Assembly: GCA_973895155.1 (NCBI GenBank)
Contig: OZ316893.1
Coordinates: forward strand, 6,696,001 to 6,760,000
DNA length: 64,000 nucleotides
From: Marsupella aquatica
Lineage: Eukaryota > Marchantiophyta
Direction of reading: 5' to 3'
Part shown: one piece after another, positions 20,532 through 32,837 of the stretch
How the letters are laid out: every line of letters starts with the position of its first letter
Position numbering within the stretch: position 1 is the first letter of the stretch
Made by a program: the position numbers and the translations under genes
Notes under the pieces: generated by a model
Told to the model about the DNA's origin: nothing
Database searches by the model: none
Seen by the model: the letters and a program-made list of their open reading frames with translations, nothing else

Positions 20532-22160
20532 GTGTAATTTATGTTTCTGCTTCCCCTTCAGAGTGCATAATTGCATGTAACACAGGATTGCCCGAGTTCT
20601 ACACGAAATTATAGTTTTAGACCGTTTTTTGTGGATTTGCAATTGTCACTGTCCACTTGATTGTTCGGAATGCACGGGTTGACGAAATGGCATTATATTC
20701 GCCTTCTTATTTCACTAAGGACTGAAGTGCGTTAGCGTTAGTCATTTTGCTCTCCTATGAGTCAGGAGGGCTAGTGTCTTCGTTGTCTTTAGGATGCTTT
20801 CGGTTCACTGAACGCCCACGGGCTTCTTCTGGTAAATTTAATGCATCTTGAGTTGTTGTACGGATGTCATCTAAGCTTTGACGTCTGAAGACAAGACCTG
20901 TTCGAGGCCGCAGTTTGACCACTGAAGGGCAGCTTTCACTTTTGCGTTATTTTCTCCCAGAAGCACCCATTTCATTGCACTCAAGACACACAGACTTTAA
21001 GTATGTTTTTGAAAAGACCCAGTTCCTTGGTCAGTGTTCTGTAATTGGAATCATCATGACATTTTCCCTAATCTCGACTGCGTCAATGTCGCATGCTACT
21101 GTGCAAATCCTCTGAGGATACCTGCATCACCCTTGTCAATATTCTTAATTGTTGTTCATGCCAGTGGAAGTTGTTCTTCTGTTATCGGCTTTGAAATTAT
21201 CGGGCCATCAGGCAATTGCAAAAAAGCTTTGACCATCGCTTGCAATCCACTGTTTCCGATTGGACATTCTGTGAGATAGACCTAATTGTGAGGAACAAAC
21301 GTGAATAATTCTTCATTCATTTAGTTGTTTGTGGCTTGGCTTCCAAGTTCGTGGCCTGTACACCTGCACTTCGTGAGAAATGAAGTACAGCACGGCTTCT
21401 TGCCTCCGCCACGCTGGGTGTTTCTGTGTGTTAAGTTGTCATTTTCAGGCCACTCTTTTCAAAAGCAGTTCAATTATGTCCGATGAATATTCTGCTCGTA
21501 ATATGAGAGCAAGATTATGAACTCTTCCAAAATAATGTGTTGGGCAAATTCGATAGACATCTTTTAAAACAGATATACTGAATTGCAGGAGTATTGAAAG
21601 TTTCCTCAGTATCATTTCTTGATCCTGGATCTTGGTTTTCGTGCGATTGTTGTAGTATCTGAAACGAAACAGAAGAGCTACACTAGAGTTTTCTTTGCAG
21701 AGTTCCTATGTTGATTTATTAGTTTGCTGAGTGTTGTATATAGATGCCAATTGGTCATCAATTGTGGATGGACTCACTTGTAGAAAAGACCCTGGGGCAT
21801 AAGTGTGCAGTACCCGTTTTTAATACTGTATTGGCAAGGATGTCCTAGTAGCAAGTCTGCTGAAGATCTATTTCAATCTATTTCAATTTTCCAATTGTAA
21901 CGTTCTTCATTGTTTTGGGCTTGATTTGGAGTTCACTTGCATGTGATCTGCGTATATTTCTGGTGTTGAATAAAGCCAACTCAGTAACAGCAAATGAAAT
22001 TAACACGGGAAACCTTTTAAGAGATCCCATAGTCATATGAACCAAGGTACAGCTGAAGCTGCCCAAAGATCGCAAAGTTCAGAGTCACCTGCCCAATATA
22101 ATGTGAAGGCTACACAACAATTGACTAGCAAAGCTAACGTAACTAAATAGATGGAGTCAC
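20532..22160. other. Downstream of NIP7; no gene seen
   Basis: Probable 3' UTR, then AT-rich intergenic DNA with short frames only. Confidence 0.45.
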
Positions 22161-22164
22161 TTCT

Positions 22165-22224
22165 AGAAAGGCAAGTAAGAGGGTTATCGTGGCAAGAAAG
22201 GCAAGTAAGAGGGTTATCGTGGCT
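22165..22224. repeat. 30-bp tandem duplication
   Basis: GCAAGTAAGAGGGTTATCGT recurs at 22171 and 22201 in two adjoining units. Confidence 0.85.
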
Positions 22225-22410
22225 AAGAGTACCACAGGGTGATTGCCACCTTCCTGAAGAACTGCTGTAACCACCATTGCTTCTCCTCTTACCCATAGCT
22301 GATTTCTCCTAGAGTTCCTGCAATCAACTTGAATATATGTTCTCAGAGTTGCTCGTAACTTGGAATCGACTGAAGCCCAACTTTCTCCAACGCGTCTCTC
22401 TCAGTTTAGA

Positions 22411-22895
22411 GGGGGCTTTACAAGAGTACTGGGCCATTGTCTTCTTGATGTTCCCTTTCAGATTCAATGTGGACCATTAATGAACCGAAACTGCTGCAGT
22501 GGCTTTACAAGAATCCCTGGGCCCATTCAGGTATGGTGTGTAACATTCCTACATGGCAAGAAGTGGGCCCAAGCAGGGGGCTGAGGAGTGTTTACTTTCT
22601 CTAGAATTTTATATCACCTCAAAAGGTGATCCAAAACATTTGCAAACTTTGGCTCCACTCAGGGAATTAGCATTTATTGAAGTTCACTCTTTTATTGAAG
22701 GGATTTGTATTTATTGAAGTTCACTTCAAAAGGTATTTTATCTTCAGTCCATCTGTTGGAGAAGTAGCAGTCTACAGTAGTTTCCTTGTCAAAAAAAGCT
22801 CACAAGTGTAACTTTCCTTTAGGATAAGAAATGGCTCTCCACTTTGCTTTGGTGAAAGTCACTCGTGCCGACCCCCACTCCTAAAGCCACCGCAC
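22411..22895. mobile_element. MITE-family relic, GGGNGGCTTTACAAG type
   Basis: GGGGGCTTTACAAG is at 22411, a second internal terminus GTGGCTTTACAAGAA at about 22499, and CTAAAGCCACCGC at 22881-22893. The part from about 22515 is similar to 39672-40028 (GGCCCATTCAGGTATGGTGT, TACATGGCAAG, ATTTATTGAA, CTTTGCTTTGGT). Limits are unsure and no clean target duplication was found. Confidence 0.45.
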
Positions 22896-22899
22896 TCTC

Positions 22900-24060
22900 C
22901 AAGAAGTCCTGAGAAAGTTGTTGAACTAGAACTAGACATTTGGATGAAAGTATTCCTCTGTTCAGGTTCAAGGATGTGTTGCAATGCACGGGTGCAATTA
23001 TTTACTAAAACCGCAAAAATCAGTGAGATGGGGGAACCACGAAAAACTAATCATAGTGCTAGACCAGCAAAACTCCCTCATGGAGATTCAGATCAAAATT
23101 CAGTAGGGGACGTTTAGAGTCAAGCTCGATCACATTTTCGCCCTGCTCGCCTCCAAAGAAGCAGCAAACATTCAAGCAAGCAAACTACTGTAGAAAAGTA
23201 GAGTACCTGCTCGTGCAAATCGAGTCAGCTTGACTGCTTAGCAATATAGGCCCCTATCAATGACTGACTTTTAAAGGGTTTAAATGTTTTGCAGAAACAC
23301 AACGTGAAGATTCGAGGTTCCTAATTGTCGGCCAAATGACGATCAACAACTCCACCGAAGAAACTGAATCAAGCCAGACATTATAGATTGCACTAAACAT
23401 GATTGATCAGCTCTGGGCATCATCAAACATAAACAGTGAACTCGCAGCAAGACACTGGTCAACACATTGCAGGGAATGGCCAGGGAAACGAGCTCAACAC
23501 CTTGCACGAACCAAATTTCAACTACGGTAAGGTACTGATTCACTCACCAAGGGAACAGTCTATCATTAATTGTGGGTTTCCATCCGAGAACGAAGGCCGG
23601 CCCCGTACAGTACTGTGGCAGCTAACCCAGGTTGACTTCGACTCTGCCAATTAATTAATCGCCGATGATGAACGGCCCAAAAATAATAATAGCTCCCAAA
23701 CTCCCAAAGGCCAAAGCCCCAGGCTCACTTTTCCCGCCAACCCTCACCAATCCAGGTCCGTTGATCCTCCCCTAGCAAGATCTCCACCATTTCCGGTAAT
23801 CGTAGCTTCTCTTTCTATATGCCCCACCTTCACACCCAACGGTTCTAACGGCACGCCGTCCCGAGTTCTCAAACGGCGTCCAGTACTCGTGTCCAGTCAC
23901 CAGCACCTCCAGTCAGGACTGTACTCCACTTGGCTCGCTGACGGGTCACTAATCTAGAGCTAGCCCAGCTATCCAGACATAGCGGCTGTAAGAAAATTAA
24001 TGCTATACGGGCTCCACCGCTACACATAGGTGGACGCTAATTAAGCTCCCAAATTAGGGA
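22900..24060. other. Intergenic, nothing recognised
   Basis: No coding or repeat signal I can name. Confidence 0.4.
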
Positions 24061-24063
24061 TAT

Positions 24064-24513
24064 CTACTCAACGTATACTACTGGTACGTCATACGTTAAT
24101 ACTGTATCCACGGATCGCCGATACCGGGACTCAGCAGAGACTGGGTGACCGTGCGATGTCAGATCGGAAGGCGTAGAGTTATCAAGCCCTTGAACCTCGT
24201 TTGCGTACACCACTCCAGTCCCTTTGAAAGCGAAGTGGGACGGGCAAGGGATGGGGCCGGACCTATGAAACAGAGGCTTGGCGCGCTGGGTGGTATCGGC
24301 GTACAGTCGTCGGAGGTCGGGAAAATCCGAGTATCTGCGGGAGGGATCGCGCCTTCTCCGCGACCGCCGACCGGAGAAGTCGAGCATGTGAGCGGACACT
24401 GACATACCGAGAAGACGGGATCGGCGGCGGTTCTGGAGCCCAAAACGCGCGGCAAATGCGCTCTGACGGCAGCTGATCCTGTTCCTAATCTTTGACGGCG
24501 TCGTATGGTCCAA
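24064..24513 (-). CDS. Possible hypothetical protein, 149 residues
   Basis: An ATG-started frame ends at TAG 24064. The stretch is GC-rich, so frames are open at once on both strands (24145-24402 plus, 24159-24455 minus), which weakens the case. The product is arginine-rich in its first half (GRRSRRRRDPSRR near residues 50-62), with no signal peptide, membrane span or known motif. It could be an exon of an unrecognised gene or chance. Confidence 0.2.
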   Translation of the reverse strand: MDHTTPSKIRNRISCRQSAFAARFGLQNRRRSRLLGMSVSAHMLDFSGRRSRRRRDPSRRYSDFPDLRRLYADTTQRAKPLFHRSGPIPCPSHFAFKGTGVVYANEVQGLDNSTPSDLTSHGHPVSAESRYRRSVDTVLTYDVPVVYVE

Positions 24514-24987
24514 TTATTACCGAGTCTGGACTTGGTTTACCTTTCTTTTGGGATTGGGATAATGGGATTTTATTTGTTTGTAGACAATGTGTCATTGCCC
24601 AAGAACGAGCAGTGCTGTCGAGACGGGAGAGCCAATAAAGGGGAGAAAAAATGGGGAAAATACAGACCTAATCTCTCAGAACTAATCTCTCAGAGCTGTA
24701 AAAGTTTGGACCTGATAGCTCAGGGAACTAATCTCTCAGAGGTGTAAAAGTTCAGATTCGTATTAACTCTTCTAAACTTAGCTCAAAGAAGGTCTTATTG
24801 AGCGCCAACTCCCTTGAGGGTTGCCCTCGAGATAATATTGGCCCTTTGCGTAGAGATTTTGGGAAAACCAGATTTTGGGAAAACCAGATTTTGCTGCTGA
24901 CACAATTTGCTCCGTCCGATGTGCGCAAGTGTGCACACAATCTGCTATGTCTGTGTTCAGCAAGGGTGTTTATCTCCCTGCTTTGCT

Positions 24988-25115
24988 TATTCACCCAATA
25001 ATAATATTTGTTATTCCCAAGGCAGCTTTGTTCATCCACCTAATAATAATATTTTGTTTTATGCCCAAGGCAGCTTTCTTCATCCACCTATTAATAATAT
25101 TTTGTTTTAGACCTT
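24988..25115. repeat. Three tandem units of 45-48 bp
   Basis: CACC(C/T)A(A/T)TAATAATATT recurs at about 24992, 25037 and 25085, with CCAAGGCAGCTTT between units. It explains the overlapping plus-strand frames here. Confidence 0.8.
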
Positions 25116-25243
25116 AAGGACAAGGGAGTTTTTGGCCTTTGCCCTTGGCTCTCCACATGAAATGCGGCATTGTAATGATATCATAACATCAGTTATTTTG
25201 AGGATCACATAACAACAGGTCAATCTCATTTGTGTTTCTATTA

Positions 25244-25585
25244 GGGCCATCTTGCATGTGACAAGTCCTTTGTGTTCCGGCCCTAAACTGAACCCGTGGC
25301 ATTTGTAAATGCAGCGACAGGCCGGCAGTCATGATGGCGGCTTTAGAGGATATGCAAGGGCAAGGGCCGGAAATTTTCCAGCCTTTGAGGTCCCGAACTT
25401 CGAACTGTGAATAAAACAAAACCGCAGCGGATCCTGCCCTGTACAATTTGCGGTGCCAAAGACAAAGAAGTAAATGTGATTGAGTAAGCACGGCACACGT
25501 AAGCTCTTCTTGATTGTATTTTGCAGAGATCGGTGGGCTGCTAAGGGTCGCTTTTTTCAGGACTCTTGCACATGCAAGACAGCCC
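25244..25585. mobile_element. PIF/Harbinger-like MITE, copy 2 (342 bp)
   Basis: The ends are GGGCCATCTTGCATGTG and CACATGCAAGACAGCCC, flanked by TTA (25241-25243 and 25586-25588). It is closely similar to 19053-19397 throughout. Its inner palindrome (25362-25386) has mismatches in one arm. The 177-codon minus frame across it is a by-product. Confidence 0.85.
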
Positions 25586-25851
25586 TTAGGCTTGAATACA
25601 TGGACACATTGCTTTCCAACTAGATTAAATACATTGGTAATTAAGAAACTTTTCCTGTTTTCCAGACCCTCATGGCAAGCTCCTTCCAAAACCCTTGGAA
25701 ACATGTGTTGCCACATGAACACTATTAATATGGTTGGTAATAGGCTTGGGCTTGTCTAACAGGGATAGACCAAAAACACTTACTCTGAAAGGGAGTACCC
25801 CTAACTCTTCCCTTATGGCACGGGTCAATGCATATCCACCTGCAACCAATA

Positions 25852-27014
25852 GGGCGTGTCAAAGGCCCGCCATAACTCAGTTACAGCTTAGGCCATAAAA
25901 TGTTTATATGGCCTGATCGTAACTTCTTACGGGGTACCTAGAAAGGTGCTACCTAGAAAGGTGCCCCATAAGGCTTGGACGTCCCAATGTGGATGTCCAT
26001 AGGGCCGTCCGCTACGGTGTCCGTCCTGAGTCAGCACAACACAACTTCCACGAAACTCCTTTTGTCTCGTGAAACAACTACTTCCGTTCCCCTCGTGCCT
26101 TCCCAGTGATGTGCGTTCGAGTAGTGCAGCAGTGGAGTAGTACTCGAACCGCGACAACGGAATTCAGTTTGGCTGGTCGTCGACAGTTCTCTATCTACAG
26201 TACAGCTGAAACCATATTGGCAAGTAGTGTAGGATAACTGGATCTCTCAGTTCGCCTGGCTTGATCGAGCAGCTGAATAAACTGTTGTTAAGCCACTGCC
26301 TATGTTTTTCCGTCGTATCAATTAGACCAGAAACACACACGAGAAGACATGTAAACTGCAGTGTTTGATCTAAAGACTAACATAGCTTCCAATCAATTGG
26401 GTCAAATTGAGGTCAGTGTTAGATTCAGCAATCAAGATGTCCCAAGATGTCGGAGAATGCAAGCTGGACAGTCGAATTACTTTCCAGGTTTTGAGCAAGG
26501 AATTCATATCCTTGGCTTGACTTTGATTGTTCCATTACTGTGTGATCAAATTTGCTTATTGCGAACAGCCCTGGGCACAATCCGTTGTCGAGATTGGAGA
26601 CATTTCAGATTTTGTAGAGGGTGTGTCTGTCATATGAGTGGATCAGCCCTGATTGATGCCTGGGCTGATAGTAGCCAAAATTGACGCAGCCATTGTGGGA
26701 GGAAAGAAAATGTAAAGGATGGAGAGAGGCAAGCTCATGCTGCTGAGGTGTTCTGAGGGGAGACAGACGATCCTTCTTTCTTTCTTCAGCACTGGAGCAC
26801 ACACAAGTCTTCCAGAACACTACTTGCAACCACGACACTACCTGCAAGTGGTGTTTGCGATTGTCACCGGCTGTAACTCCAATTTCTACCCTGTAGGTAG
26901 GTTTTATGGGAGGTGTCAAAACATGTCTTTCTTACCCATAAAGATTCCCATATTGTATTTTATGGCTTAATGAGGGACACAAGGCAGGGTGTACGGCCGT
27001 GCTTTGACACGCCC
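25852..27014. mobile_element. Long member of the GGGCGTGTCAAAG family (1163 bp)
   Basis: The left end GGGCGTGTCAAAG (TA at 25850-25851) and right end CTTTGACACGCCC (TA at 27015-27016) match the 166-bp family. The first about 130 bp resemble the short copies (CATAACTCAGTTACAG, CCATAAAATGTTTATA, CCCCATAAGG). The middle about 950 bp is unrelated to them and shows no gene. Either a longer parent type, or a short copy carrying inserted DNA. Confidence 0.55.
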
Positions 27015-27019
27015 TAATG

Positions 27020-27860
27020 GCCCCTAAATTCTGGTCATAAGGTGTTTTATAGGCAAATTCGTGTCCTATACTTTTCCTTACGGCCCTGCTTTGAGACTCC
27101 CTACTATAGACAGAACATTTTGCATGGAATTTACGGAATGTTACATGGACTATATGGAGAACCAAGGGAATATTTCACATGGAATATTACCATGAATAAT
27201 CTTCCTTTGTTTTCATTGAAAATGATCATGTCCTAACTACCTTTGAGACCCATTTCATTCAGAATCCTCCATTCAATCTTTGCTCTCACCTCCAAATTTA
27301 AATCTATTCCAATGTGCAACTCTTTGTTGCTCCAACTAGTTGAATATCATCAAGCTCATATAACCCAAGGGGTCATCAAACTAATTGGGATCAAGTGAAG
27401 GCCCAAACAGTTTGTAGATATCAGTCCATGCCAAGGACTGGGGCCAAAGAAAATATATTATTATCTTGGTCAAGTATTTGTCTTTGAAAGAGTCAGTTTT
27501 CTTTTACTGATTCTTGTTGCAGCATTTGTGCGCATCACAATTTCTTCAGATACCAGATTTTTTATCTATCTTTCTTCAGCCAGATTTTGCTTTTGTATCT
27601 TTTATTTGAGAAATCTTTCCAGAGAAGCAAATCCAAAGTGGAGCGCTCAATTTGGTTTAAGCTCATGTGGAGAAATGTTCCAAAACCTGAGGTTGAAGCA
27701 GTGTCCTGAAGTAGTCAACAATGTGAACAAATAGAACCAACATCTACTTTTGCACATTGTTTTGTCCACAAAAAACTTGGTACAAAGTTGAGAGTTTATA
27801 TTCCCCATATCTCCTAAAAAGGCATATTACATGAAATCACTCTCCAAAACTCCAGTTAGA
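27020..27860. other. Intergenic, nothing recognised
   Basis: A degenerate copy of the MITE right end (GCTTTGAGACTCCCTA) lies at about 27081. Confidence 0.4.
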
Positions 27861-27869
27861 ACAGGTCGC

Positions 27870-28335
27870 ACTCCCCTTTACATGAACTTGGGGCACAATC
27901 AAGCAAAACCATTACCAAACCTGGTCACATGTCAGTGGGTCCCTTGTGGGGTCCTTGTTTCTGCTGATGTGTACATGTCTTTTTGTCAAAAACTTAGACC
28001 TCATCTTGAGGTGGTCTGAAAACATGGAGCAACGGTTGCTTCTTTGCAGGGAATTGCATTATTACTTCTAGACCTAGGTTAGTTATTTGCAGGGAATTGC
28101 ATTTATTACTTCTAGACCTGACATATCTTGTTGCAGTAGTTTTAACTTTGATGTATGGAAAGCCATCAGCTTTGCTTTGGATGGAAAGACATTCTACAGG
28201 GATTAATAACATTTTATTTACCAAACAAAATTGGTTAGAAACTACCAAAGTCTTAATCCATGACGGTTTGTAATCAAGAATGATTATGTGCCATGGCCAG
28301 AAGTCATTAGAGGTTAGGGGCTTTACAAGAATGAC
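27870..28335. repeat. Dispersed repeat, related to 29996-30267
   Basis: Both copies share GTCAAAAACTTAGACCTCAT and its continuation CTTGAGGTGGTC, then a CTAGACCTGACA or CCAGACCTGACA block, then CTTTGCTTTG(G/A)ATGGAAA. This copy is bounded on the right by TTA then GGGGCTTTACAAG (28314-28329), a terminus of the MITE family also seen at 12052. Confidence 0.6.
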
Positions 28336-28339
28336 CAGA

Positions 28340-29830
28340 CTTAAGGTCCTACTTTTCCTAGACCAAAACAAACAGGCCAGTTTCAGCCTAACTCAAGGTG
28401 CGTTTCCAAGTGGATGACAAACAAAGGGGCCTGTGGGGGGAATACAATTAATGCAAAACAAGAGAATGAGCAGCCAAACTTCAGATCACCTTGCAAGGTG
28501 GCTTAAATTTTGGCGATAAAACAATGTACACATCAATACACAGTCACGCAGAGGGACCTACCAACTGCTATTTAGGCTTGGGCAAAACCTGGGTTGAAGT
28601 GGCCACCAAAGTCAAGAAGGACCGATCCCACTAAACTACCAAGTGAGATTAAATCTCACTCTAAAGTAGTGAAAAGAACTAAGACAACAAAACCTATAAA
28701 ACCTTGTGTAAAAAAGATTGGGGGATTTATTTGTTCCCAAAAGCCATCACCTCAGGAAGAAACTTTTACACCCCGAATAATAGATTTTTGCTCCCAAAAA
28801 GAGTATAGTATAGTATATAAATATAGATATATATCTACTAAACGATCCATGGCGATTGCTTTGCCCGTGCAACTTGGTGAGGTTCAGCCTTCCATATCTG
28901 TGAGATTGTCAAAACGAAACGTATTATCAAGATTTTGTCGAATTCGTTATTGGCCTCAGACGACGGCGTCAGCGGTCAGACCAGAACAGTAAATGCCAAG
29001 ATTTCAAGACATTTCATTGGTGGAGCCGATTCCTGATTTTACTGAACGAAAACATGAAATTCAACTACCAAGATCTCCCTTCGTCAAATGATCACGCATC
29101 CGAGGGCGTCGATGGATCATTTCCCCCATTAGATTGTACACTTTTACCCAATCTGAGCCGACAGCATTAGTTTATTGCTCCATTGGCAACGTAAAACATA
29201 TAGAAACCAAAACAGTCCGAACATAATTATGGACGACGTCGGTGCTGTTCGCATACCACAAAAGGAGTTCCGCCCTCAATTCTCGTTTCGCTGTCGTTTT
29301 TCTCCTGTCTTTTTTTCCCCCTTTTTTGTCCTTGAACGAAAGGACGAGCATATTTTTCTGAATTTGTTTATTTTATTATTTAATGGATTTTTTTGCTGGT
29401 TGTGGATGGGAGGCGTTTTCTTCTCCATTTTGGAATAAGGGAGTGAGGGAATATAAGGGTGGATGTGTGTGTGGGGGCGGGGGGTGAGGCTGCTTCTTTC
29501 TTAGATGGAGGAGGTGCGAGCATGAAGACTAGAGAAATGTGGCATTTCTCAAATCAGATAATCAATAACATCTGGCACACGATTAGGAGGAAATAAATAC
29601 TAAGAGTTTTCTTGTACTGAAATGTGATTGATGTAATCCTATAAATTCTAGTCCCGCTTGTGAAGTAAAGCTTTGGAGTGCATTCCCCTTTTCCCCAGAA
29701 TAAAAAATCCACTTACATGATCAGATATGTTTTGTAAACGCTTTAAATGGCTTTTCAAAATAGTCAAAGTATTGTTTTGGGGGGGGAAGGGAAAGTGTCC
29801 CTAGGAACCTTAGATCACTAAAATTGGGAC
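28340..29830. other. Intergenic; AT-rich with a TATA-rich patch
   Basis: TATAGTATATAAATATAG near 28810 is TATA-rich. A 132-codon frame (28594-28992, plus) spans it and looks non-coding. A G-rich run lies near 29475. Confidence 0.35.
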
Positions 29831-29835
29831 CTGTT

Positions 29836-30267
29836 GGGTGGCTTTACAAGCAGTCAGGGCACACGTGACTTTTTTCATCAAAGGAAAGTGGGGGGCTACT
29901 TGTGGTTCTAAGGGGGCCTGTCACTGAAATAGGAGGCCAGTGTTTCTGTTTCTATCTAGTCTGAGATGCAATCCTAGCCATTCAAATCTGTGAATTGCTA
30001 GCTTTCACTTTTCATAAACTTGGAGGCACAATCTGGCAAAGCCATCACCTACCCCACGCACCTCCTCGTGAGCCCCTTGGCTGATTTGTCAAAAACTTAG
30101 ACCTCATCTTGAGGTGGTCCAAAAGAATGGACCAAGGTATCTTTGCATTTATCATCTCCAGACCTGACACATTGGGCTCAGTTGAATGAAATTGGGTCTC
30201 CTAAACTGGCCCTCCACTTTGCTTTGAATGGAAATACACTCAACTGCAAGTTCTTGTAACGCCCCCC
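29836..30267. mobile_element. MITE-like element, GGGNGGCTTTACAAG family
   Basis: The left end is GGGTGGCTTTACAAG; the right end is CTTGTAACGCCCCCC. Its interior is related to 27870-28335. Flanking bases do not form a clean target duplication. Another right terminus, CTTGTAAAGCCACCC then TAA, follows at 30570-30587. Confidence 0.5.
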
Positions 30268-30589
30268 TAGGCAGACTCCAAACCAATTTCTTTTTGGAAG
30301 AAATTTCAATAAATGCAAATTCATTGAATGAAAAAGTCAAAGTTTGGAAATGTTTTCTATCACCTTTGAAGGATAATTTAAATTGTAGACAAAGGAAGTA
30401 CTTCCAATGTGCATTTGCTCGGGCCCAATGCTTGCCATGCCCATTGGTAGACAGTAGACACCACACCAAACCTGCTTGGCTCCCAAGCTCTTGTAAAGCC
30501 AAGTGTAATCTTGTCCACTCTTTATAAAACTTAATCCAATAATGAATTAATATCAATGTGCCCCAATACCTTGTAAAGCCACCCTAAAT

Positions 30590-31600
30590 AGAGTGGAACA
30601 TCTTGGCCTTCCAGGCGCCAAGATGGTGGATTGCAAGCGTTAGGTGGCTGTTCCTGGACTCCACAAGTACAGCTCCCATGGTGGATAGTGAGGTTACTCT
30701 AATGAGTGTTTCAGGTTCTGAGGAAGGACTTACACAGTTACACGCCTGGGCACACGGCCCACGAATTGTGCAAGGTTTCCCTGGTTAAAAGTGGGTTTGG
30801 GGACGCCATGTTTGTTGATGACGATCCAATAAGATATAGGCTCGTCTCTAAAGACCTTTCCACTGAAATAATTGCACAGGCGTGAATCATGAATATGTAT
30901 AATGTCACCTACAGCAGAAACGGTCACCACAGCCACAAAATTATTGCACCTACAGAAATCTGGATAGAAAAGAGTTGCGTGGTGGTCGATTTCTTCGCTC
31001 CCTCGTGCGGCGCCGATGCTGGGGACACTTTGCCACTTTGGCCTTTGCAGGAGGCAGATCCCTGAACTGTCATGTGTCCTCTCGCTCGTGTGCTGATTTT
31101 GATGGATTCGATGTGGTGAGACAACAGCATCGGCATCCGTTTGGGAAAGTAGCAGACTAGCACCTGCACTGCGCTTTCATCTCGTCGTTGTCTCCTGCCC
31201 CCTTTGGGAGAAGGAGATCACAGACTCACAGTCTTCTGTCTGTATTTCAGTAGTTTGGGTGGGTCCGTCACAGCTCTGCCTCTGCTTGCTTGGCTTCGTT
31301 GCTCGCCTCACCACATGTCCTTCATTGTGGGCCAGTGCGGACTGGGCCCCTTTCCCTTTCAACTTTTGTCCCCCATCTTGTCTGCCTTCAGCAGTTCAGC
31401 AATTCCGTAAGCTACAGTACTAAGTAAAGGCGATGGCCGACAAATAATGACCATCGCCAGATCGCCTCATCAGTCGTAAAGTTGCCGGATTCTCACAAGA
31501 CCGGGAAGAAGCAAAAAGGGAAAGGGGAAGCAGAAGTGGATCGAGTGCTTTACCAGCTGGCCAACGAAAGGACTGAGAGAGGAAGGAACAACAGCACTAC
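30590..31600. other. Intergenic, upstream of the DUF688-type gene
   Basis: Only short overlapping frames. A TATA-like TTTATTATAG near 31664 could belong to the next gene. Confidence 0.35.
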
Positions 31601-32414
31601 CTAACGCCGGAGTGTTCCTCCTTTTCTTCACTCTTTAAACCGATAGGAGAGTGCGCACCCTGCCTTTATTATAGTTCTCTCCACTCTACTGGGAGTGTTC
31701 TTCTTCTGTTCAGTCTTGAAACCAAGTCACTCCACCCTACCATATTTCTCACCACTCTGTGCCGTAAAAGAGCTTGAGTTGTACGTCCAGTTTTAGAATT
31801 TGAACCGCTACAGTTGGGGTTATCAATGCTCGTCCTCAGCGCTGCAGCCGTGAAAGGATAGGAGAAGCAATCAAGGTCCGAGAGAGAAGAGGTCGGATTC
31901 TGTGACTAGAAATTCCAGAGGAGAGTGTTATTGTTGAGCTGCCGTAGGACAGGAGAGTGGATGAGAGGAAGAATCTTGGAAGCGAGAACCCGTAGAGTCT
32001 GTACAGACGCTGTTACTGAGACTGTAGTAGTAGTTTTGTTGAGCGGTTCGTGACTTCGTAGATTTGAGGTACATCCATCCTGGAGGTCGCTAATCCATAG
32101 TTCAGACGGGAGGAGCAGGTTGGAGTTATAGATGTAAGGTGGGCGTAGAGAGCGACCTTAATGCGAATATCTGTGTGGAGGCTTTTTTGCGTTGTATAGG
32201 CAGCAGCTCCGGGAGGAGTGATCGTTTTCGAGCGAAGTGCTAGTTTACTGGGGGAAAGTTGCGAAAGTGCGGGAGTCTCATGTGCCTTGCTCGTCCGTAT
32301 TGCGTTCTCTCTCTGTGCACCGATAGGCGAGTGGTCACCTTTTTGTTATTCAGTGAACGTACGTCTCTTCTGGTTCTGTGCAACGAGAAAGACACGTGAG
32401 CAACTTGAACAACA

Positions 32415-32691
32415 GTAAGTTGTGGTTACCATCACGGAACTGTGTGTTGAGTGGGTGGAATGTTTCCCTTTTTGGCCGTTGTCGGTTGGAGATGCTCGAC
32501 TGCACTCTACTATTGTACGATTTAGTGCATGGTGCACATTGTGCTTCCGAGTTTAGAACACTGCTGGATCCATTTTCTTGGGTGTCCTGTGGAGTCCATC
32601 GCAGCACAGCAGCTTGTTGGTAGGAAGGAGGAATATATTCACGCGGAGTGGGCATTGTTCCAGGTACGTAGGTGGTTGTCATACTTTGCAG
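32415..32691 (+). other. Probable leader intron of the DUF688-type gene
   Basis: A strong donor ACA|GTAAGT at 32415 and an acceptor CTTTGCAG ending at 32691 lie in the untranslated leader, 277 bp apart. Splicing would remove several upstream ATGs. Inferred from signals only. Confidence 0.45.
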
Positions 32692-32837
32692 GTTGATGGG
32701 GCTCCCATTGGAGGTAAACGGGCGAGAGGCTTGGAGCAATGTGGTGTTTTGGAATACTATTGTAGTCATGCCAATGTTCTAGGCAGCAATCGAGTTATTC
32801 GAGGCAGGCGGTCAGGCTATTCGCCAGGCAGATCAGC

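Noticed and set aside
25189-25722. 177-codon minus-strand frame, with relatives at 19049-19308
   Set aside because: It lies across a PIF/Harbinger-like MITE; the similarity to 19 kb is the MITE, not a gene family.
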